Origin: Rhipicephalus microplus
Taxonomy: Eukaryota > Arthropoda > Arachnida > Ixodida > Ixodidae
Direction: 5' to 3'
Assembly (NCBI RefSeq): GCF_043290135.1
Contig: NW_027464589.1
Location: forward strand, 377,001 to 441,000
Length of the DNA: 64,000 bases
The position numbers and the translations under genes were made by a program. Under the pieces are notes generated by a model. That model made no database searches, was not told the origin of the DNA, and worked only from the letters and a program-made list of their open reading frames with translations. Below are positions 11,001 to 21,599 of this stretch, one piece after another (positions within the stretch are counted from its first letter, which is position 1; the number at the start of each line of letters is the position of its first letter).

Positions 11001-11552
11001 ACCCTTGGAGATATGCTTGCCATGTACGCCTGTGACGACCACACTAATTGGGACCAAGTGCTCTCTTTTGTCACGTACGCGTACAACTCTGCGCCACAAA
11101 CAACCACTGGCTTTTCTCCTTTCTTCCTTCTGTACGGACGTGAGCCATCATGCTCCATGGACACCATTCTCCCTTACAGGCCTGATGTTTCCGAACCGAC
11201 GACTGTTTCTGAAGCAGCTGCTTATGCCGAAAAGTGTCGTCAACTCGCTCACTCATTTACCGCACAAGACCAATGGCGCCAGAAAACTGACCACGATTTC
11301 TCTGCGTCTACTGTACACTATAACCCAGGAATGCTGGTTTGGCTCTGGGTCCCGTCTACCCCTCCCAGTCTTTCCCCGAAGCTTTCGTCAAAATACCATG
11401 GCCCCTACCGTGTGGTGCGGCAAACATCTCCTGTCAACTATGAAGTTGAGCCCATTGATCCACCCTCGGAGCAACGCTGCCGTGGGCGTGAAACAGTACA
11501 CGTATCACGCCTCAAACCGTGCTATGACCCCCTTGTCGTGTCCTTTCCCTAG
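8001..11552 (+). pseudogene. pol: Gypsy A Pol polyprotein with in-frame stops and YLGD
   Basis: One continuous phase, -1 relative to gag, interrupted by four stops: TGA 8340-8342, TAA 9384-9386, TAA 10350-10352 and TAG 10584-10586. Domain order is aspartic protease (LVDTGAA, about 8125), RT ([24 protein letters not shown]), RNase H ([21 protein letters not shown]) and integrase. The integrase has an HHCC finger around 10487-10620, Asp at GIDIYGPLP, Asp at LLSDRG, Glu at NGMTERFNRT and a C-terminal GPY/F module (YHGPYRVV). The RT active site at 9405-9416 reads YLGD instead of YLDD, which removes a metal-binding Asp. No chromodomain is seen. Substitutions dominate over indels, so the frame is preserved despite the stops. 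Confidence 0.92.
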
Positions 11553-11572
11553 GTCGCCAGGTTGGCTCCTTT

Positions 11573-11588
11573 CTGCGCGGGGAGTAAT
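11573..11588 (+). promoter_or_regulatory. Gypsy A polypurine tract
   Basis: A purine-rich run GCGCGGGGAGTAAT lies directly before the 3' LTR, where plus-strand DNA synthesis is primed in LTR retrotransposons. Confidence 0.6.
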
Positions 11589-11747
11589 TGTACCGAAGCA
11601 TAGTGGCGCCGGCTCTGTGGCAGCGTGAAAGAAGACGTTGACGTCCGTGTGTGGCTCGTGCTTGCCGGGTTCCTGCCTGTACCAGCTTGTTGCGGCTAAC
11701 GTTTCTGGAATAATAACCTGTGTTTTTACGCAACCTTGCTCGTTGCA
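11589..11747 (+). repeat. Gypsy A 3' LTR
   Basis: 159 bp, TG...CA ends, three substitutions relative to the 5' LTR at 6562-6720. It is followed directly by GTAT and more of the microsatellite. Confidence 0.93.
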
Positions 11748-11861
11748 GTATGTATGTATGTATGTATGTATGTATGTTGTATGTTGTATGTATGTATGTA
11801 TGTATGTATGTATGTATGTATGTATGTATGTATGTATGTATGTATGTATGTATGTATGTAT
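11748..11861. repeat. (TATG)n microsatellite, second segment
   Basis: A continuation of the array that begins at 6374, with two TATGT phase slips near 11775-11790. It lies between Gypsy A and the candidate at 11862. Confidence 0.95.
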
Positions 11862-13047
11862 TGTACCAGACAGAGAACAAGAGACAACACCCGATCCTGA
11901 GCCAGCTGTTATTATTCTGCACTTCGTCTTTCTCTACCTTCTCTTAGCTGCCCACGCTCCAGAGCCCCAGCGTCTTTCTTCGTCTTGACACTCGGCCATG
12001 ACTGCGTGCGCGTGGAGCTGGCGGCAAAGTCTTTGGTGGGCGGGCTTCGCTTAATCGTGGTGGTCAGCCCGGACCACCATGCAACATAGAGCGACGGTCT
12101 GGGAGAAGCGTCTCTGGTGGACGGCACTGGCTGCATCTCGGAGGTCGGCCTTGGCCAAGCTGAAACTGGGTGCCAGAGTCTTCCATAGGTCTATCGGGAG
12201 GTCGAGACTGGCTGCATCGTTGTGGTCGGTCTCGGCCATGCAGAGACTCTGTGGGAAGCAGTTAAACATGCACCTGACAGCGCCGCTCGGACGGATGTAG
12301 CTGCCTCGCACCACCTTGAGGCAAGCCCATTGGAGCAACGCAGGCAACTTTGGGGCACCCTCCTACAGAGCAGCTGGACGGCGTTAGTGGCACGCAATTC
12401 TGTCAGCATTGCAGGAGCTCGCTCGGATATTGACGCTGTCAGTTCGTTAGTCTTGACGCGAAATAGCGCAATGGTACGCAGCAGGTTCGCGGCGCTGCCG
12501 TGTGTGAAGTCCGAAGCGTTGGTGATCGCGGTCTTCGAATGAGTAGCGGTTGCAGCACTCACTCCGGTGAAGTTGACGAGCGGAGAAGCCTGGACGGCGT
12601 TCCCTGGCAGCTCGTATGTTGAAAGAGTGCGGCAACGGGAATGTAGGCCATGGGAAGCGTGAGCGGCATTCCCAAAGGACAGGAGCCGGTGCGTATCCCT
12701 GCCGCGAAACGGTGGCAAGGTGTCAATAAGGTCATGCCCTACAACCCCAGGGGAGGCCTGGACGCCGTCCACTGGTGGTTTGAAGGGTAGCTGAAGCGGC
12801 GGGTGGGACCCCGTTGCCAAGGAAGTGTGACGGCGTTCCTCGATGGAGAAGCCCGCACTGCCGACGAACCACGAAGACACGTACCGGTGGCTTCCTGCAG
12901 AGTGTTCACTTGTCGGACTGCGCCATTGTGATACGCGAGACAGACACAACACCCGTTCGTCGGGCAAACTGTTCTATTCTGCCTCTTCCTCACTCGCCTA
13001 GCATGCACGTCTGTGTCAGAGTGCCAGTTTCGGTCTTCGTCGTCACA
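11862..13047. mobile_element. Candidate non-autonomous LTR element (LARD/TRIM-like)
   Basis: A 1.19-kb GC-rich insert in the (TATG)n array. The ends are related but diverged: 11862-11990 (TGTACCAGACAG...CTTGACA) and 12927-13047 (TGTGATACGCGAG...CGTCACA). They share CACACCCG-like, CTGTT.TATTCTGC and TTCGTC blocks in the same order, as degenerate LTRs would, and both have TG...CA ends. GTAT flanks both sides (11858-11861 and 13048-13051). The interior has loosely repeated TGGACGGCGTT-type blocks and a 258-codon minus-strand frame (12191-12967) without recognised domains. No clear PBS or polypurine tract is seen, which weakens the LTR interpretation. Confidence 0.45.
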
Positions 13048-13132
13048 GTATGTATGTATGTATGTATGTATGTATGTATGTATGTATGTATGTATGTATG
13101 TATGTATGTATGTATGTATGTATGTATGTATG
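13048..13132. repeat. (TATG)n microsatellite, third segment
   Basis: TATG units between the LTR-like candidate and the SINE. Confidence 0.95.
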
Positions 13133-13376
13133 ATTTATTGATTGATTTGTGGGGTTTAACGTCCCAAAACCACCATTTGATTATGAGAGACGCCGTAGTG
13201 GAGGGCTCCGGAAATTTTGATCACCTGGGGTTCTTTAACGTGCACCCAAATCTGAGCACACGGACCTACAACATTTCCGCCTCCATCGGAAATGCAGCCG
13301 CCACAGCCGGGATTCGATCCCGCGACATGCGGGTCAGCAGCCGAGTACCTTAGCCACTAGACCACCGTGGCGGGGC
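13133..13376 (-). mobile_element. tRNA-derived SINE, minus strand
   Basis: The reverse complement of the SINE at 2011-2248 with scattered differences. The tRNA-like head is at the right end: box B-like GGGATCGAATCCC on the minus strand at about 13308-13320 and box A-like TGGTCTAGTGG at about 13355-13365. It interrupts the TATG array, so any target duplication is hidden in the repeat. Confidence 0.85.
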
Positions 13377-13555
13377 TATGTATGTATGTATGTATGTATG
13401 TATGTATGTATGTATGTATGTATGTATGTATGTATGTATGTATGTATGTATGTATGTATGTATGTATGTATGTATGTATGTATGTATGTATGTATGTATG
13501 TATGTATGTATGTATGTATGTATGTATGTATGTATGTATGTATGTATGTATGTAT
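13377..13555. repeat. (TATG)n microsatellite, last segment
   Basis: About 180 bp of near-perfect TATG units, the right end of the array that begins at 6374. Confidence 0.96.
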
Positions 13556-14547
13556 CTTTAAATAAGAATTCCTATATCATTGATGAATAAGTTTGGTAAT
13601 GATCTGACTGAATTTCTTTGTAGTTCTTTTTCTTCTGAGCCAATATACGTTTCAATTGGTTTTTTACTGCATAAAAGTAAATATAACCTTACACAAAATA
13701 TGTGCATTCGTAGAATTTGTTTCGTTTGCCAACGTACAGTCTTGAGCAACAAATTGGGTAAAACAGAACCAAACAGCGAAGAATAGTTTGGAGAAGCTCC
13801 TCTACATGGCATATCTGGTATACATTGCGTTGGTCAAATATGTCGATTTCAACATGTCAACTTCAATCATAATAAACAAGCTATCACCCGTGGTTGTATA
13901 GGTGTGTTATATTTATGCATATTGTAATACCTGTTGGCAATTGCTATTAGGAGCACAAACTTAGTCAAGCTGAATACAGAGATTTTGTCCATGCACTTTC
14001 CATCTGTACTGGTACTGTTGTTAATAAAAATTATGTTGGTTTAAAAATTTATTGTGCAAACCAAAAGCAAAGTATCTTTCTAGGACACTAATGAAATTGC
14101 TGTTGTTCTGTACTCTTACCTGCTGTTGTTCATTTACACTGAAGCGTGCAACGTGACAGGCAGTGGGAGTGAAGACACAAGCTCATCACTCTGTTCGTGT
14201 CATTTCTAACTTTCCGTGCTCTTCTGCCTAGTTGCATGTAATGATTTCCACTAAATAAGCATGAAAACGTGTTCCGACAAAGGCAGTCAACTTGGCCGCA
14301 ACAATAAGCTGGCGGCATGTCTAGATTTTCTTCAAAACATCGTGATGACTGATATCACTGGTAGAGTATCCAAACACCTGAAAAGTAACATACTATGTAT
14401 GATATTGGTATTTCGGCACTAGGCACTCTTACTATAACACAGGATGGAGGGGGAAATATCATCCCTGAAATATGTAATTCATGAAGGAGCACGGCACAGT
14501 GCTTTTGAGTAAAAAAAATTCCGCCATATCCACGAAGTGAATGATGA
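13556..14547. other. Unassigned AT-rich DNA
   Basis: No coding frame with recognisable motifs, no LTR and no tRNA-like promoter. Short open frames on both strands look like chance. Confidence 0.45.
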
Positions 14548-15013
14548 TTAGTGGGCGAAGCTCCGGAGGTAAACCTGGTAAACCATGAATCCTCTGTACA
14601 TTTTTCCCACTCGATTTTATTACATCGCTCCCCCTAGCGTACGTCGCAGCACTAAATCGAACGATTGCCTTCAACCAATGACACGCGCCATATGTGACAT
14701 CATTCCTATTTTATAAGATTTCGCGTCTTTCATCAACTACAAGTACCGCTTTCTAGTTTATAACATCTTGCATCTTTTCATCATCAGCTACAAGTACCAC
14801 CATCTAGTAAACACTACAAGAAATAAACGAGAGGTGGCTACATACAGGAGACGGTACCGCCATCTAGTGAACACTGCAAGAACTAAACTAGAGGTGGCTA
14901 CATACAGGAGACGGTACCGCCATCTAGTGAACACTGCAAGAACTAAACTAGAGGTGGCTACATACAGGATACAGGGGACGCACAGCCCACGCCCTGAGGA
15001 GCTTCGCCCCTAA
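14548..15013. mobile_element. Candidate TIR element (MITE-like) with internal tandem repeat
   Basis: The left end has TTAGTGGGCGAAGCTCCGGAGG (about 14548-14569). The right end, read on the minus strand, has TTAGGGGCGAAGCTCC (about 15012-14997). The shared core GGGCGAAGCTCC in inverted orientation suggests short terminal inverted repeats. The right half contains the 60-bp tandem array. No transposase is seen. Target duplications are not evident, so this is a tentative call. Confidence 0.35.
14793..14970. repeat. 60-bp tandem repeat, about three units
   Basis: A unit starting TACCGCCATCTAGTGAACAC and ending near ACAGGAGACGG repeats with a 60-bp period. The last two full units are identical or nearly so and the first is more diverged (ACCACCATCTAGTAAACAC). 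Because 60 is divisible by three, one plus-strand frame stays open and shows a 20-residue periodicity; this is read as a consequence of the repeat. Confidence 0.85.
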
Positions 15014-18006
15014 AAGAGAGTGAAAGAAGAGAGCGCGAAAGCCACTTTAACAAGAATCGAGTGCCCACCACAACGCATATTCTCAGGCCAGGCAATTTCT
15101 TGAAGAAAGAAAGTGCTCGCTGCCATTGCGAATCAAACCTAGTACCTCTCAGATTGTAGCTTAACGCTTTAAACGCTCGTCACTGTGGCAGTGCTTGAAA
15201 TGAGAGCTTGCCACTGCAGCATTTAGCCTATTGCTGATATATTGTCAATGATTCAAATGACGTCAAATGCACAACGTCTGGGGAAACTCGGTCAGAAGTA
15301 GAAAAATAATTAAAATGCGCTCGCCCAAGGTTACAAGAAGGTTGAAACCCCCAAGTGTGGCTGTATAATCGTGCACTATTTATCTTGTACACTACTGTCA
15401 TGACGTTGGGATAACCGACTCTAACCTAAGCTAACTTCCCATATTTGGCAAATATAAATAAAAAATAAAAATGTATCGGCAATTACATTGCTAATCAACT
15501 ATTCTGAATGCGCTGTCGCTAGTGTCACTTTCACTAATAGAATACTCAGTTTGTTTCCATTATCGTCATTTGAGGAAATTTGACTGAATAACACACAACT
15601 CTCCTAATTATCATTGATTCTCACATTTAAAGTCAGTCACACTTCATCTCGCTTTCTGAGTGGCTGTCGCTCCCATAAAACGCGTGCTTCACTTTTTATG
15701 TTCTCTTAGAATCCGACGCTGCTTTCCGGAAAATTTTCCTGACCTCTGCTCAATCGTAAATTGTACTTAATATTTATCACTTCGATTTCAGGATTTCGCG
15801 GAGACCAAACGAAGGTCTCGCTCTCTTTCTTTTCGTCCTTTTCGTGCGTGTGGTAAAGTCTCTTGACTTCAACATTCGTATAGACGTCCCTTGCTTTGTT
15901 TGCTTAATCAAATACCGCTGGACGGAATAAGTGCACCGTGGTTTGTGAATAGCATTAGTACTGAAACACCTCCCGATGGCTGTCCCTCGTTTTACGTAGA
16001 TAATATCTAAGCGTATACGCATGCACGTTCTCGCAATCCGGCTTCATCAAAATGCTGTTGAGCATGGAACCTCCGAAATTCCGCTGACAATTTCATGTTA
16101 TTACTGCTGTTACATATTTCTGCAGAATTCGTCCACAGGCACAGAAGCTGCTCCCGTGTCTGTCAATAAGAATATTGCAAGAAAGGCAACTTTCTACATA
16201 TAGCTACAAATAACCATTATGTTTACCACTATACCATGCTCAATTACACCAGATTAGCTGAGTAGCAGCACAACTTTATTAAATTGCAAGGTAATTGGTC
16301 GCGTTAAATAGGGGAAACATTTGAGGCACATTTTCAAACGTTTCATTCATTGATTTTTGCGTGTTTTTTTGATATGGTGCACCTGGAATGATATTCACTT
16401 GTACTTGGCGAGATAGTGCAGGGATTATTGCTTAAGGCCATCGAGCCATTTCTTTTTAGCTACAGCCTTTGATGAAACTTGAGCACCTAATTGAATTTGC
16501 ACAACACACTCAGACGTATATTACAACGCGGCATCGCGTGAGTGCTGCAGCAGATGCCAGTGGAACTTAAACTGAGGTGCAGCAAATAATTGGCCATCAT
16601 CGCATACTCTCGATGCTAGACGCTTTGCGTGCTACCTTATAATACCGGGACTTACTTCTTTCTTTCCTTGTCGTTTAACTGGCTATCGTGTGTCTTGCTT
16701 GCCCTCTCAAGGTAAATTTGTACCCATGCTATAGTAATCCCTCGAGCTAAAATAACTGCTGGCTAAGAAAATTCGTAGCAAAGAGAAAGCTATGTCAGTT
16801 CGGCCGCAATTCATTTTTACATTTTCAAATACTGCAGTCAAATACAGGACTATTGGAAAAGTGGGATACATTTAAATAAACAAAATACACGGATTATAAA
16901 GTTGATGTCATTGTGAAAAAAATAGAGAAAGAATAGTTTACTGTAACTGTGCGTCTACGAAATTACAACGCGGCAATTCACGAATACTTCCAGGTATTTC
17001 GTTCCACCTGTCGCTAATAAAGGAAAAAGAAGGGGCGTGGGCACGAGGAAGAACCACGCACACTGGCTCGCTCAGTCGCGCCGTTCAGCTTCAATGCAGC
17101 CAGACGCTTAGGAGCGGGTTTCTCCTTCATTTCTCACACTTCGTTCTGCTTTTTAAAGACGATAGTCTTTCTCGGGGACCTTCGACGGAAACATTTTGGA
17201 CAGATGATCAACTTGCTCGAGCTCAGCAGAGACGCTACCGCCAGGATCGGGCTTGACACTCGATCGCTGGACTCCGTGCCGACTGGTTGTGCTCTCATGA
17301 TCTCCGATGACAGTGCAGCTCTGGCTTACTGGGTTTGTCTTACGCGACCTCCTGACGACGGTTTCCTACGACGACGACAGCGTAGCTCTGACCGACTGGA
17401 TTAGCATATGCCATCTTCCTTCGCCGACAAGAGCTCTCGCCAGTGGTGCCCCGTCCTCAGACTTCTGCAACCGTGTCGATCTTTCCTGTCTTCTCCTTAC
17501 TTCCGTTGCTCCCTGTTCCTGTGCCACGCTCTCTCCTTCCTCTCTCTGTATCTCTTTACCTTTAATCCTATCAAATTATTCCCTTCTCTACCTCCATCCC
17601 TCGTGAGCTACTGTTGAGGTGTCCTCCCCCAGAGAGACAGTACGGGGCTCACTGTTCTCCTAATTTCTTTTACAATCACTCTCCCCCTTCCCCCCAGGAT
17701 CGGGCTTGAGGAGAATATTGGGCGAGTTGTAGGGTTGCGTACGTTGTAGCTCACTGGGCCAGTTCTGGAGGTACACAAGACCGGTGACGGGCAGTACATG
17801 CTTTGCCATCTTTGTTTGGGGAGGGGGGCGAGGAACTACCTCAGAGCGAAAAAAACCGGGTACTTGTAGTTGACGCGCATGGCGCACTCGGGGTTTTCCG
17901 TTGGCCTTCTAACGCTCCCCGGCGTGCCTTGCGGATGAGTCCTCGCACTGAAGTGCCGTGAATCACGTGGAAACTAACAGACCTTGCGGCATGTACCCGG
18001 CACTTT
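15014..18006. other. Unassigned region
   Basis: About 3 kb with no supported gene. Open frames near 17204-17606 (plus) and 17608-18029 (minus) lack clear motifs. A minus-strand TGPVSYNV near 17740-17765 resembles the C-terminus of some Gypsy integrases but stands alone. C-rich tracts lie at about 17625 and 17685. Confidence 0.4.
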
Positions 18007-18505
18007 TCAACCGGTGTGTGTTGGTTCAAAGTTGTCTACAGGCTCGTGCGGGACCAACTGCGTAGCCTGGGTTAGCGTGATGTGATGCGTTACAGTCGGA
18101 TGGCCGTGAGAAGGTAATGTGATGGCGTGCTGGGACGACGAGGCGGGAGAAGTCGGGAAGCGGGTTGACCGTGAAGTCGCAGCTTGCTGCAACGTCGAAG
18201 CGAGCGAAGTCGAGAGCCCATTCGAAGGCGAAGTCGCAGTCTGCTGCCACGTCAATGTGTAGGGCGTGGTGAGGGCGGTTGACTCTGAAGTCTCGGCCCA
18301 TTGCGAGACTTCAGTGAGAGTAGTGGAGAGACCTGACGAAGGCGGAAATTCGGCCTGCTCCGACGTCGAAGCGAGAGGAGTATAGATACCGTTTGAAAGC
18401 AAAGTAGCGGCCTGCTGTGACGTAAAAGCAAAAAGAGTCGATAGGCTGGACGAAAACGAAGTTGCTGCCTGCTTCGACGTTGAGGCGAGAAGTTGAAAGG
18501 CTGAT
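18007..18505 (-). repeat. Degenerate 57-bp minisatellite, open as 19-residue repeats
   Basis: About seven diverged units of 57 bp. Plus-strand units begin GAAGTCGCAGCTTGCTGC and contain GACGTCGAAGCGAG. On the minus strand one frame is open through the units, giving a Ser/Thr/Ala/Gln-rich 19-residue repeat such as GLSTSLASTLQQAATSRS. The open frame has no clear ATG and ends at 18007. Unit length is constant in multiples of three while nucleotides diverge, which could reflect past coding constraint or simply short repeat age. Product and function are unknown. Confidence 0.55.
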
Positions 18506-19657
18506 CAAAGACGCATCGCGGCAGGCTACGATGTGAATTCGAGAGGCTTACTGAGTGCAGTCGTAGTGACGGCAGCTGAAGCTGATGGGGTTGGCGGCCA
18601 CGGATCAGTTGTGCAGCGAGATCTGCCTTGAGCGCAAATGACTTTGTTCTGGAACTCCCTGGCTGTGATCTGGTCTTCTTTCAAGTCCTCATAATGAAAG
18701 TAGCCTAGATCTCTTCGGCGACATTCATTAGGGGGGCATTTTTCGCAACGATAATTATAAGAATCTTTTGGAGCCGGAGGGTGAAAGTCATTGAGTCGGC
18801 CTGAAGGGCGTCGAGCATCGAAATAGCATTGAAGTGGCTCTTGGTGTGTGTACTCAATCTATGAGCGAGTGTCGAAGGCCAGACAGTCATGTGGGTTTTC
18901 ACACCAGAAAGAAGGGCGAGAAACAAAGAACAGACTGGACCGGACCAAGTGTCTAACTACATCGAAGAAAAACGGAACAAATGAGCGAGCCAGCACCCAT
19001 GGCTCTTGCTTGTGCCCGCGCCCTTTCTTTCGTCTTTATTCGCAACACCACCTTTCAAGTTGAAGGAATATTAGTATATCAGAATAATGATGTGAAGATA
19101 GTTGAGAAGAAGAGTAGAAAAATTTGTGCAATAGCTTCGAAGAGTCGGTATCCTGTCTGGTGGACAGGAGAAAGAGTTTCAAAGATTTCAGTGCAGATGA
19201 AGTTGAAAAGTTACGATCATAGAAATGGGAATTAAAACAAATCACTTTACTTTGAACAGATCAAAATTTGTTTACGTCGCATGTTTCATGTGGATTTGCG
19301 GCACAGGAAGTATATTCTAGTATAGCGCATATGAACGTTTTATACAAATGACACTGATATATCACGCTCATGGAGTTTCAGTTTCGGTGCGCTATCCTAA
19401 TATACACCAAAATTTATGTTGAAACACGTGACTGTATGACAACGATGATGTGTGGGTATCGATAGCGCAATGTTTCACCAAATGGCGCCGTAAACAATAT
19501 TGAAAGAATAACAGTGGTCCATGACTTTAGGAGGTAGGTACAGCGTATGAGCTGTCAAAAAGAAAGAGCGCGAAAACGAAAAATGAGAGACCAGACGAAA
19601 GGAAAACAGACAGAGCGTTGACATACAACAAAAACTTTATTTTTCGAACCACGCCTT
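18506..19657. other. Unassigned region
   Basis: No supported gene, RNA or mobile element recognised between the minisatellite and the (TA)n tract. Confidence 0.4.
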
Positions 19658-19658
19658 T

Positions 19659-19689
<31 letters not shown>

Positions 19690-19690
19690 A

Positions 19691-19768
<78 letters not shown>

Positions 19769-19769
19769 T
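19658..19769. repeat. (TA)n microsatellite
   Basis: About 110 bp of AT dinucleotides interrupted by AAAT and CATA variants. Confidence 0.95.
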
Positions 19770-19840
19770 AACGAGATCTAACAGACAGTAATGCCAAGGA
19801 ATGTACAGGGGAAGTTAATATAACCAATTGAATGTAAATA

Positions 19841-19999
19841 AGAAGAAAGAAAAGTGGATGAAAAAATAATTAGCCGTGAGCAGGAATCGAACCTACGACC
19901 TTCGAATAACGCAATCGAGAATCGAACGCGTTATTCGAAGGTCGTAGGTTCGATTCCTGCTCACGGCTGATTATTTTTTCATCCACTTTTCTTTCTTCT
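19841..19999. repeat. 72-bp inverted repeat with tRNA-like arm
   Basis: The left arm at 19841-19912 and right arm at 19928-19999 are reverse complements with one mismatch, separated by a 15-nt loop (19913-19927). The right arm holds a perfect box B GGTTCGATTCC and a foldable T-arm (GTAGG/CCTGC) followed by TCACGGCT, so it looks like the 3' part of a tRNA-derived repeat. A transcript through it would fold into one long hairpin. Confidence 0.9.
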
Positions 20000-20083
20000 T
20001 CGATTTTCTAGTGTCCCTGATGTTCGGTACCAACAGTGTTGAGGCAGCCCAAAGAGCTTCGTCGCACCCTCTGATCCACTGTC

Positions 20084-20126
20084 GGGTGCCCACTGTCGGG
20101 TGTCGGGTGTCGGGTGCCAGGTGCTA
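20084..20126. repeat. GTCGGGTG short tandem repeat
   Basis: Four to five imperfect copies of GTCGGGTG/GTCGGGTGCC, just upstream of the Gypsy C PBS-like motif. Confidence 0.8.
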
Positions 20127-20212
20127 TTTTTATTGGTAGCATTCTGGTAGAGGTGCTGGGTATGATTGCAAGCCCACCACCGGCAAGGGAGAGAAGCCCA
20201 GATCCCAGATAA

Positions 20213-21524
20213 TTGGAGCCAGCAGAATTCACATTGGTGCATAAACGCATGAGTCGACGACTACGTGGTGAGCAGCCTGAGTTTGGTCCCCTAATTGATA
20301 CATCAAGTCCTGTCGAGACCTCAAGCACAAGTGTCATTACGATGGCCACCTATTCGATGCCATCTTCATCTCACCTCATTGTGGATTCACCACGTGCACC
20401 AGAGGTCTTCCACGGTGACACCTTTGAAGATGCCGAGTACTGGCTCGAAGGCTTCGACTGCGTTGCACGTTTGAATGGTTGGGACGAAGCCCGGAAACTT
20501 CGTTACGTTTATGTCACCCTGCAAGATTCGGCACGTACGTGGTTTGAGAACTAAGAGGTGTCTTTGCTGTCGTAGGGCGACTTCCAACGAGAGAACATGG
20601 ACCACAAAGGCAAGGCAGAGGCTGCTCTTCAGTCGAGGAACGAACGGAATAACGAGAGCCTGACCATGTACATAGAAGACATGTCACGGCTCATCCGCCG
20701 AGCCGACTAAAACATGGCCGAGGAAAAGAAAATGCGGCACCAAATGCGCGGAGTAAAACAGAAAATTTTTGCACGCCTGGTGCGTAATCCACCGCGAACA
20801 GTGGTGGAGTTCTGGTTTAAGGCAACGACCATATAAGGACACTACAGCAACGTGCACGACTGTACAACAGAGACTTCGGCGTCTTTTCAGTTAGGGTGGA
20901 GTCAACAACCCTCCCAACCAGCGTTGACGTCCTCCGGGAAATGGTGAGGAGGAGGGTTAGGGAGGAGTTCCAGAAGCTGCAACTCACTCAAAGTCCTCCA
21001 GCGATGTCCTCGATCCGGTCGTTGTACGTGAAGAAGTGCGGCAAGCAATTCTTCAGCCACAGCCTCAGGTGCTTCTCCGCACGCAACCAGAAGCTCCTCA
21101 GCCACAGCTGTCGTATACGCTAGTCGTATGGCAAGACATCAGACGCCTGAACTTTGCACAAGCTCCCGTTATGCCACTGACGTTTCCTTGTAGTACGCCA
21201 CCGCTGATGAGAGAAGTCAGACCCCGTAAAATTGATGTGTGGCGCACTGCAGACCGGTGGCCCCTCTGCTACCACTGTCGGAAGGCAGGTCATCTTTATC
21301 GGACATGCCACTACCCTCGAGTCTGGCTACGTGGCTTTTCGGAGAATGCACCCTGCCCTCGTAATGGTGAGCGCCCTTACGAAATCGAAGAACTTTTATC
21401 TTCGCGCTATGCCTCTCCAAATATTCAGCGACATGAATCGCAGTCGATTGCATCGATGCGCAATAGCTCGCCGAGTCCACGCCCATCATCTACTCTCCCG
21501 AGGCACAGTTCACCAAGCCCATGA
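20213..21524 (+). pseudogene. gag: Gypsy C gag remnant
   Basis: The N-terminal part (20213-20554) gives VFHGDTFEDAEYWLEGFD and KLRYVYVTLQDSARTWFEN before a stop, matching Gypsy D Gag (VFHGDSYEDVEDWLDLFE). The middle is scattered over frames. The C-terminal part (21036-21524) has the zinc knuckle CYHCRKAGHLYRTC, then APCPRNGERPYEIEELL and an Arg/Ser/Pro-rich tail, again parallel to Gypsy D. A TGA at 21522 ends the frame just before the GGGAAAAAAAG tract where relatives have the frameshift signal. Multiple frameshifts and stops make this non-functional. Confidence 0.8.
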
Positions 21525-21599
21525 CGGGAAAAAAAGAACCAGCAACCTGTGCAAAGAGGGCCACTAATTTTTATAAAACTGAAAAACCTCAATCTTTAA

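Larger units (their letters stand above)
6562..11747 (+). mobile_element. Gypsy A: Ty3/Gypsy LTR retrotransposon
   Basis: A complete structure: 159-bp LTRs, a PBS-like motif, gag, pol (protease, RT, RNase H, integrase) and a purine-rich tract. It is inserted in a (TATG)n array. The flanking four bases are GTAT on both sides (6558-6561 and 11748-11751), matching a 4-bp target duplication. The LTRs differ at three of 159 positions. Gag is intact, but pol has four in-frame stops (8340, 9384, 10350, 10584) and a changed RT active site, so the copy cannot move by itself. Confidence 0.93.

Noticed and set aside
12814..13353. 179-codon plus-strand frame joining the LTR-like candidate, TATG array and SINE
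   Set aside because: It crosses three unrelated units, so it cannot be one gene.
14793..14970. CRISPR-like array
   Set aside because: Units are contiguous with no spacers, and the setting is a eukaryotic genome.
14768..15013. 81-codon frame with a 20-residue repeat
   Set aside because: Explained by the 60-bp tandem repeat; too short and without context.
17608..17830. Possible Gypsy integrase end (TGPVSYNV, minus)
   Set aside because: A single short motif with no neighbouring integrase, LTR or purine tract that I could confirm.
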